A DNA stretch of 64,000 nt from contig CP102273.1 in NCBI GenBank assembly GCA_025148965.1, forward strand, positions 310,001 through 374,000, in the 5' to 3' direction. Made by a program: the position numbers and the translations under genes. The notes beneath the pieces are model-generated. The model was not told where the DNA came from and searched no databases. It saw only the letters and a program-made list of their open reading frames with translations. This DNA comes from Intestinibacter bartlettii (GTDB lineage: Bacteria > Bacillota > Clostridia > Peptostreptococcales > Peptostreptococcaceae). The first letter of the stretch is position 1. Every line of letters begins with the position of its first letter. Below, one piece after another: positions 58,402 to 64,000 of the stretch.

Positions 58402-58507
58402 TGACTAAAGTCAGATTTTTGCCTATATTGTAGAATAGGAGTATTAATGATAACTACAATTTGAATTAAATATAAATTAAATAAAAATGTAAAAAGGAGT
58501 GAAATGA

Positions 58508-59524
58508 ATGTCAGGAGCTGATATAGGTATCGATTTAGGAACAGCCAATGTACTAATATATGTAAGTGAAAAAGGGATTGTTTTAGAAGAACCTTCTGTA
58601 GTTGCAGTAGATAACAAATTAAACAAAATTATAGCAGTGGGAACAGAAGCAAGAAAAATGATAGGTAGAACACCTGCAAATATAGATGTTATAAGACCAT
58701 TAAGAGATGGTGTTATATCAAATTATGAGATAACAGAAGAAATGTTATCTAGATTTATTGAAAAAATAGTAGAGAAAAAAGGATTTGGTAGATTCGTAAT
58801 GCCTAGAATTATGGTTTGTGTACCTACTGGTGTTACTGAAGTTGAAAAAAGAGCAGTTGAAGATGCAACAAAAAAAGCTGGAGCTAGAGAAGTTTATATT
58901 ATAGAAGAACCTATAGCAGCAGCAATTGGGTCAGGAATAGATATTGCTCAACCTAATGGAAACATGGTTATTGACATAGGTGGTGGAACAACTGATATAG
59001 CTGTAATATCGCTAGGTGGATCAGTAGTAAGTGATTCCATAAAATTAGGTGGAGACAAATTTGATGAAGCTATAATCAAATATATCAAGAAAGAGTATAA
59101 TGTATTAATAGGGGAAAGAAGTGCTGAAAAGCTAAAAATAGAAATAGGGACTGCTGTAAAAGAGGACGAGCCAAGAACTATGAACATAAGTGGTAGAAAT
59201 CTAGTTAAAGGTCTTCCTGTTACTATAAGCGTATCTTCAACAGAGATATTAGAAGCACTTGATTCATGCATAGAGCAAATAGTTATAGCAACTAAAAATC
59301 TACTAGAAAAAACACCACCAGAATTAGCAGCAGACATAAGTGATAAAGGAATCATTATGACTGGTGGAGGAGCTATGTTACGTGATTTAGATAAGAGGGT
59401 TGAACAAAGTACTGGAATAAAAGTTACTTTAGCTCATGATCCACTTTCTTGTGTAGCAAAAGGAACTGGATTATCATTAAGTTCTCTTGATTTACTAGAA
59501 ACTGGAGGTAATTTCAAAAAATAG
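58508..59524 (+). CDS. MreB/Mbl-type rod-shape actin homologue
   Basis: The 338-residue actin-like ATPase forms filaments that guide cell-wall synthesis. Visible motifs are phosphate 1 IGIDLGTANVLIYV, ENNK-type VVAVDNKLNKIIAVG, phosphate 2 NMVIDIGGGTTDIAVISLGG and the adenosine motif IMTGGGAMLRDLDKRV. The position after spoIIID is that of mbl/mreB2 in Clostridia, away from the mreBCD operon; MreB and Mbl cannot be separated with certainty. AAGGAGTG precedes the ATG. Confidence 0.92.
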   Translation: MSGADIGIDLGTANVLIYVSEKGIVLEEPSVVAVDNKLNKIIAVGTEARKMIGRTPANIDVIRPLRDGVISNYEITEEMLSRFIEKIVEKKGFGRFVMPRIMVCVPTGVTEVEKRAVEDATKKAGAREVYIIEEPIAAAIGSGIDIAQPNGNMVIDIGGGTTDIAVISLGGSVVSDSIKLGGDKFDEAIIKYIKKEYNVLIGERSAEKLKIEIGTAVKEDEPRTMNISGRNLVKGLPVTISVSSTEILEALDSCIEQIVIATKNLLEKTPPELAADISDKGIIMTGGGAMLRDLDKRVEQSTGIKVTLAHDPLSCVAKGTGLSLSSLDLLETGGNFKK

Positions 59525-59591
59525 TATTGTATTTTTGAAATTATAAATGAGATTAACTATAAAACTCAATAAAATTTATCGAAACAATAAT

Positions 59592-59651
59592 AAAAAGTAG
59601 CTATTTTAAAATAATATTTTGAATATATTATTTTATGATAGCTACTTTTTT
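59592..59651. terminator. Long bidirectional terminator between mbl-type gene and yyaC
   Basis: AAAAAGTAGCTA (59592-59603) pairs with TAGCTACTTTTT (59639-59650), with inner pairing of TAAAATAAT and ATTATTTTA. It serves two convergent genes. Confidence 0.87.
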
Positions 59652-59652
59652 G

Positions 59653-60162
59653 TTAGGTAGCAAGAAGTAGGGATAAAGCAATCGTCTCAGCTAATTCTAA
59701 TATAAAGTGAAGTCTTATATTATTAAAAGAAAATCTATTATTTTCATCTATTTTATCTACAATGCCAACTATAGAATAAGTCCCTACCTGGGGTAACTTT
59801 TTGCCTACACCTTTACCTGGAAGTATAGGCCCCTCTCGGATTTGTATATTACCTATGTTACTTGCCGAGCCCAAACAGGCATCTATGGCTAGAAATTGGC
59901 TCGAGGAATGTTTGCTTTTTATCTTTTCTATAGATTCATAAATATTCAACGCATGAATAGGATTATCCAATGTACCGTAAACAGGGTATTTGAAGTCACT
60001 ATTTTTGAGCATAGTTCCTACTAGAGGCCCAAGTGCATCTCCAATAGCACGATCTGTTCCTATACATATTATTACAGTATTATCAGAAATTATATTTTTA
60101 AGAATAGAACTTAATATATGCGTGACATCTTCTCTTTTATAGTTTACTTTGGCTAAATACAT
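59653..60162 (-). CDS. yyaC: YyaC-family sporulation protein (DUF1256)
   Basis: The 169-residue protein has the YyaC hallmarks IICIGTDRAIGDALGPLVG, GTLDNPIHALN, LAIDACLGSASNIGNI and GVGKKLPQVGTYSIVGIVD. The family is structurally related to spore protease Gpr and hydrogenase-maturation peptidases and is found in spore formers; its reaction is not established. The start ATG has GGGAGGAAC before it on the minus strand. It is convergent with the MreB-type gene. Confidence 0.9.
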   Translation of the reverse strand: MYLAKVNYKREDVTHILSSILKNIISDNTVIICIGTDRAIGDALGPLVGTMLKNSDFKYPVYGTLDNPIHALNIYESIEKIKSKHSSSQFLAIDACLGSASNIGNIQIREGPILPGKGVGKKLPQVGTYSIVGIVDKIDENNRFSFNNIRLHFILELAETIALSLLLAT

Positions 60163-60286
60163 AGGAGTTCCTCCCTTCTAGATAATATATGAGTTAAGAT
60201 TATGAAATAATACCAATTTTGAAATAGTTAAAAAAATATATTATAAAAAAACTAACAAAAATAGACAAATACTATTATAAAAATAC
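60163..60286. other. Divergent region between yyaC and the metK leader
   Basis: A+T-rich spacer that must hold the yyaC promoter on the minus strand; no sigma factor recognition site could be assigned. Confidence 0.35.
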
Positions 60287-60315
60287 TTGACAAGACAATA
60301 TAAAACAGGTATTAT
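60287..60315 (+). promoter_or_regulatory. Promoter of the SAM riboswitch-metK unit
   Basis: TTGACA (60287-60292), 17 bases, TATTAT (60310-60315). Confidence 0.82.
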
Positions 60316-60351
60316 TTATATTGTTAAATTCAAAGAAAAATTTCTTGATTA

Positions 60352-60502
60352 CCTTATCAAGAGAGGCTGAGGGACAGGCCCTATGAAGCCCAGCAACCAC
60401 TTGGAAAAGGAAGGTGCTAAATCCTGCTAGAGAGAATTCTAGAAAGATGAGGTCATGTATTTAAGCATACAATAACCTCTTCTGTGCAGAAGAGGTTTTT
60501 TA
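60352..60502 (+). promoter_or_regulatory. SAM-I (S-box) riboswitch with terminator
   Basis: The aptamer starts CCTTATCAAGAGAGGCTGAG, continues GGGACAGGCCCTATGAAGCC and CAGCAACC, and closes with GATGAGG (60446-60452), which pairs with CCTTATC (60352-60358). The terminator is AACCTCTTCTG (60474-60484) with CAGAAGAGGTT (60487-60497) and a T run. GAGGT of the closing strand can pair with ACCTC of the terminator, so SAM binding frees the terminator and turns metK off. Confidence 0.97.
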
Positions 60503-60652
60503 ATTTATAAGAAAGTATAAAGAATTAAATTTCTTGTAAAATAAAGAATATAATCTAGAATTCCAACAGAAAAATCTTTAGTTTAAAATAAAGATTTTTA
60601 GGGAACAAATTATAAAATAGAACAAACTATGAAATTTTAAGGAGGAACTAAA
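60503..60652. other. metK leader after the riboswitch
   Basis: A+T-rich; it contains AAGGAGGAAC before the start codon. No second promoter is clear. Confidence 0.35.
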
Positions 60653-61843
60653 ATGGCAAGACATTTATTTACTTCAGAGTCAGTTACTGAAGGGCATCCA
60701 GACAAGATGTGTGACCAAATATCAGATGCAATATTAGATGCATTATTAGAAAAAGACCCACAATCAAGAGTTGCTTGTGAAACTACTACTACAACTGGTT
60801 TAGTATTAGTTGCAGGTGAAATAAGTACAAATGCTTATGTTGATATTCCAAAATTAGTTAGAGAAACAGTAGAAGGTATCGGATATACTAGAGCTAAATT
60901 TGGATTCGACTGCAATACTTGTGCAGTAATAACTGCTATAGATGAACAATCAGGAGACATCGCTATGGGTGTTGATGAAGGTTTAGAAAGTAAATCAGGA
61001 GAACAAACTGAAGAAGAAATAGAAAAAGTTGGTGCTGGAGACCAAGGTATAATGTTCGGTTTCGCTTGTAATGAAACAGAAGAATTAATGCCACTTCCAA
61101 TATCTTTAGCTCACAAATTATCAAGAAGATTAACAGAAGTTAGAAAATCTGGATTATTAGATTACTTAAGACCAGATGGTAAAACTCAAGTAACTGTTGA
61201 ATATGAAGGAAACAAAGCAGTTAGAGTTCATACTGTATTAATATCTTCTCAACATAGTGAAAGTGTTGATAACGAAACTATAAGAAGAGATTTAATAGAA
61301 CACGTTATAAAAGCTGTTATACCTGCTGAATTATTAGATGAAGAAACTATGTACTACATCAACCCAACAGGTAGATTCGTTATAGGTGGACCACAAGGAG
61401 ATACTGGTTTAACTGGTAGAAAAATAATAATAGATACTTACGGTGGATACTCTAGACACGGTGGTGGAGCATTCTCTGGAAAAGACCCAACAAAAGTTGA
61501 CAGATCTGCTGCTTACGCTGCTAGATACGTAGCTAAAAACATAGTTGCTGCTGGACTTGCAGACAAATGTGAAATAGAATTAGCTTATGCAATAGGTGTT
61601 GCTAAACCATTATCAATATTCGTTGATACTTTCGGAACTGGAAAAGTTTCTGAAGAAGTTTTAGTTGAATTAATAAACAAAAACTTCGACTTAAGACCAG
61701 GTGCTATAATAAGAGACCTTGACTTAAGAAGACCTATATACAAACAAGTTGCTGCTTACGGTCACTTCGGTAGAACTGATATAGATTTACCATGGGAAAG
61801 AACTGATAAAGCTGAAACTTTAAAAGAACAAGCTGGTATATAG
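60653..61843 (+). CDS. metK: S-adenosylmethionine synthetase
   Basis: MetK makes SAM from methionine and ATP. The 396-residue length is standard. Visible motifs are [20 protein letters not shown] at the N-terminus, the methionine/ATP loop [47 protein letters not shown] and the glycine-rich [20 protein letters not shown]. It is controlled by the SAM-I riboswitch ahead of it, a direct product feedback. A terminator follows. Confidence 0.98.
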   Translation: MARHLFTSESVTEGHPDKMCDQISDAILDALLEKDPQSRVACETTTTTGLVLVAGEISTNAYVDIPKLVRETVEGIGYTRAKFGFDCNTCAVITAIDEQSGDIAMGVDEGLESKSGEQTEEEIEKVGAGDQGIMFGFACNETEELMPLPISLAHKLSRRLTEVRKSGLLDYLRPDGKTQVTVEYEGNKAVRVHTVLISSQHSESVDNETIRRDLIEHVIKAVIPAELLDEETMYYINPTGRFVIGGPQGDTGLTGRKIIIDTYGGYSRHGGGAFSGKDPTKVDRSAAYAARYVAKNIVAAGLADKCEIELAYAIGVAKPLSIFVDTFGTGKVSEEVLVELINKNFDLRPGAIIRDLDLRRPIYKQVAAYGHFGRTDIDLPWERTDKAETLKEQAGI

Positions 61844-61873
61844 TTAGTTAGAATATTATAATTTTAAATATAT

Positions 61874-61910
61874 AAAGACCTTGTACATATTAAGTGCAAG
61901 GTCTTTTTTT
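61874..61910 (+). terminator. Terminator after metK
   Basis: AAAGACCTTG (61874-61883) pairs with CAAGGTCTTT (61897-61906), followed by T. Confidence 0.9.
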
Positions 61911-62005
61911 CTTTACAAAACTAGTGTACTATTTTTATAAGGGAATTTATAAGATAAACCCTTAATGGTATTGAAAAATGATATTAGGGATTTATGGAGG
62001 AATTT

Positions 62006-64000
62006 ATGAGGATTTTTAAAATATTAGGGATTGAGCCAACAAAAAATGAGATGGAAATCAAGGAAGCGTACTTAAACAAATTAAGCGACACAAATCCTGA
62101 AGACAAACCAGAAGAATTTATGCAACTTAGAAAAGCATATGAAGAGGCTATTGAATATGCAAATCAAGAAGACGAAGAAGATACAAATGAAATAGATAAT
62201 ACTGAAATAGGTCTGTGGATGGCAAAAGTAAGAGAGGTATATAACAATTTTAGAGCGAGAAATGATATAAATGCATGGTCAGAATTGTTAAAAGATGATG
62301 TATGCCAAAATATAGAGACCAAAACAGATGCAAGAGATGCTCTATTAGAATTTTTTATGCAAAACTACTACCTTCCATCAGCTGTAATTAGATTTTTAAA
62401 TGAGTTTTTCAATTTTGAAGAGGATATAGATGAATTATATGAAAGTTTTCCAGCAGAATTTATAGATAATATAATTGTTGATGGAATTAAATACGATGAA
62501 TATCCTTCCTATAGTCTGTTTGAAATAAAAGATGGGCTTGATTATGAAGCATTTTTAACTGATTTTTATGAAATGAATAGAAAATATAGAGAAAGAGATA
62601 TTGAAAAAACATATGATTTATTACAAGATTTAAAAGAATATGGAATATATCATCCGGAAGTTGATAAAAAAGAGGCAGTCGTACTTTATAACTTAGATAG
62701 ATTAGATGAAGCTTGGGATATCATATCTAATATAGACCCCAAATATAATGAAGTTGTTGAAGCAGATTTATTAAAAGGAATGATTTTAGCAGACAAAGGT
62801 CAAAATGAAGAAGCAAAACAATATTATAAAACTGTTTTAAAAAGAGAACCATCAAATGTAATGGCATGCGAAGGGTTATGCATTATTTATAAAAATGAGG
62901 GAAGATTTGCTGAAGCAAGAGAGTTATTAACTGTGATTAATTCGGAAGGGTATGAATATGAAGAGATTGATAGACTATTCGATGAATTAAATCAAGATAT
63001 TATAAATGATTATGAAAATAAAGTTAGATTAGGACAAGATAAGTTTGAAACTGACAAGCTATTAGAAATAGCACATACATATTATATTGTTGATAGATTA
63101 GATGAAGCATACAATATTGCAAATTCGATAGAAGTAGACGAAAATACAGATTTAATGATTTATAGATTATTTGCTAGAATTTATTTAGATATGAAAAAAT
63201 ATGACGAGGCATTAAAGTATGCAGATATGTGGAAAAATGGAATAGAGAATGCTTCAGAAGAAAAGTTAAATAATTTTGCGCCTAAATATAAATCTATGGA
63301 GAATGTATATTTTACAAAAGCATGGATATATAATCAAAAAGGCGAAAATAATAATGCTCTAAAAGAATTGAATAAATCACTTGAGATACTTCCAAATGAT
63401 GTACAATTTTTAAATATGAAGAATAAGATTTTATTTGCAAATCAACAATATGAAGAAGTGATAAAGGTTTGTGACAAAATTATAGAAATAAACCCTGAGG
63501 TATCAGAAGCCTATATGATGAAAATTAGATCACTTTATGAATTGGAATATCTGAAAGAAGCATTTGATGAATGTAATGATATCTTATATAAAGACCCATA
63601 TAATTTATTTGCATACATATATAAAATAAGAATCTTAATAGAAGTAGAAGAAATCGAAATGGCTAAAGAAGAAATAAAATCTTTAAGAAGTGAAGATGTT
63701 GAAAATCAGAACTTAGACTTCTTAGAAGCACTTATTTTAGATTATGAAGATAAAAGAGAAGAAGCTACGGAAATTTATAAAAATCTAATAAAAAAACTAG
63801 AAGAAGATGATGCTGGAATCCTAGCATTTCCAGAAGAATTATATTTCTACTATATAAATGAAATTTTCAACACTGATGAAGAAGGCGATGTTTTAGAACT
63901 TGCACAGAAAGGTTTAAAATATAGTCCGAAACATCAAGGATTACTTTATTATAAGGGAATAGAACTTAGTATAAGAGAACAATATAATGATGCTAAAGAA
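62006..64000 (+). CDS. Large TPR-repeat protein with degenerate J-like N-terminus (3' end outside window)
   Basis: The frame is open from ATG 62006 to the window end (665 codons, no stop). GGAGG at 61996-62000 supports the start. The first 55 residues (IFKILGIEPTKNEMEIKEAY ... PEEFMQLRKAYEEAIEYA) look like a DnaJ J-domain, but the HPD signature needed to stimulate DnaK is replaced by a TNPED segment. The rest is acidic and helical, with TPR-like units recurring about every 34 residues (for example LLKGMILADKGQNEEAKQYY, then VMACEGLCIIYKNEGRFAEA). There is no signal peptide or membrane segment. A scaffold or co-chaperone-like role is inferred; the partner is unknown. Confidence 0.75.
   Translation, partial: MRIFKILGIEPTKNEMEIKEAYLNKLSDTNPEDKPEEFMQLRKAYEEAIEYANQEDEEDTNEIDNTEIGLWMAKVREVYNNFRARNDINAWSELLKDDVCQNIETKTDARDALLEFFMQNYYLPSAVIRFLNEFFNFEEDIDELYESFPAEFIDNIIVDGIKYDEYPSYSLFEIKDGLDYEAFLTDFYEMNRKYRERDIEKTYDLLQDLKEYGIYHPEVDKKEAVVLYNLDRLDEAWDIISNIDPKYNEVVEADLLKGMILADKGQNEEAKQYYKTVLKREPSNVMACEGLCIIYKNEGRFAEARELLTVINSEGYEYEEIDRLFDELNQDIINDYENKVRLGQDKFETDKLLEIAHTYYIVDRLDEAYNIANSIEVDENTDLMIYRLFARIYLDMKKYDEALKYADMWKNGIENASEEKLNNFAPKYKSMENVYFTKAWIYNQKGENNNALKELNKSLEILPNDVQFLNMKNKILFANQQYEEVIKVCDKIIEINPEVSEAYMMKIRSLYELEYLKEAFDECNDILYKDPYNLFAYIYKIRILIEVEEIEMAKEEIKSLRSEDVENQNLDFLEALILDYEDKREEATEIYKNLIKKLEEDDAGILAFPEELYFYYINEIFNTDEEGDVLELAQKGLKYSPKHQGLLYYKGIELSIREQYNDAKE

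Overview
The window is very A+T-rich outside its rRNA genes. It carries sporulation genes (cwlD, spoIID, spoIIQ, spoIIID, yyaC), anaerobic metabolism (class III ribonucleotide reductase), ZTP and SAM-I riboswitches and a glmS ribozyme. The 16S sequence and the order cdaA-cdaR-glmM-glmS ... mtl ... murA-spoIID-spoIIQ-spoIIID-mreB-type ... metK point to a spore-forming anaerobic Clostridia of the family Peptostreptococcaceae. The 16S looks closest, from memory, to Paraclostridium/Paeniclostridium-type sequences; the genus is not proven here. All three rRNA operons and almost all genes run on the + strand, as expected close to the replication origin on the leading strand.

Layout. 1-3046: McrBC-type restriction genes; mcrB is open at the left edge and has an EVE-like domain inside its NTPase region. 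3112-5323: ZTP riboswitch, a PurO-like IMP cyclohydrolase and a stand-alone AICAR transformylase, together the last two steps of IMP synthesis. 5397-7050: LysR and PadR regulators, a decayed PadR partner gene and a 49-bp palindrome around a DnaA-box-like sequence. 7166-12885: sucrose cluster (LacI regulator, EIIBCA, sucrose-6-phosphate hydrolase, fructokinase). 13101-18182: UV endonuclease UvsE, a NagZ-like GH3 enzyme divergent from an AraC regulator, and CwlD.

18552-41498: three rRNA operons (each 16S, tRNA-Ala, 23S, 5S). An aminotransferase gene and nrdD-nrdG lie between the first and second. 18 tRNA genes lie between the second and third, and 8 follow the third. The third operon has no recognisable promoter of its own in front of its 16S and probably depends on transcription coming through the upstream tRNA array. 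Each 16S-23S spacer holds a perfect consensus promoter, and additional promoters sit just ahead of the 5S-tRNA arrays of operons 2 and 3.

41738-47667: cell-wall precursor and c-di-AMP block (cdaA, cdaR, glmM, glmS ribozyme, glmS). 47884-53864: a structured intergenic element and the mannitol PTS operon (mtlA, mtlR, mtlF, mtlD). 54004-60162: envelope and sporulation block (ywmB-like, murA, spoIID, spoIIQ, spoIIID, mbl/mreB-type, yyaC). 60287-61843: SAM-I riboswitch and metK. 62006-64000: a large TPR protein with a degenerate J-like N-terminus, open at the right edge.

Most of the window is well-known core genome. The least ordinary features are the promoter architecture of the linked rRNA/tRNA operons, the compensated variation between 16S copies, the CCA-less CAT tRNA, the EVE insertion in McrB, the palindrome at 7002-7050, and the unassigned structured stretches at 25270-25435 and 47884-47957. 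I found no clear evidence of an entirely new system.
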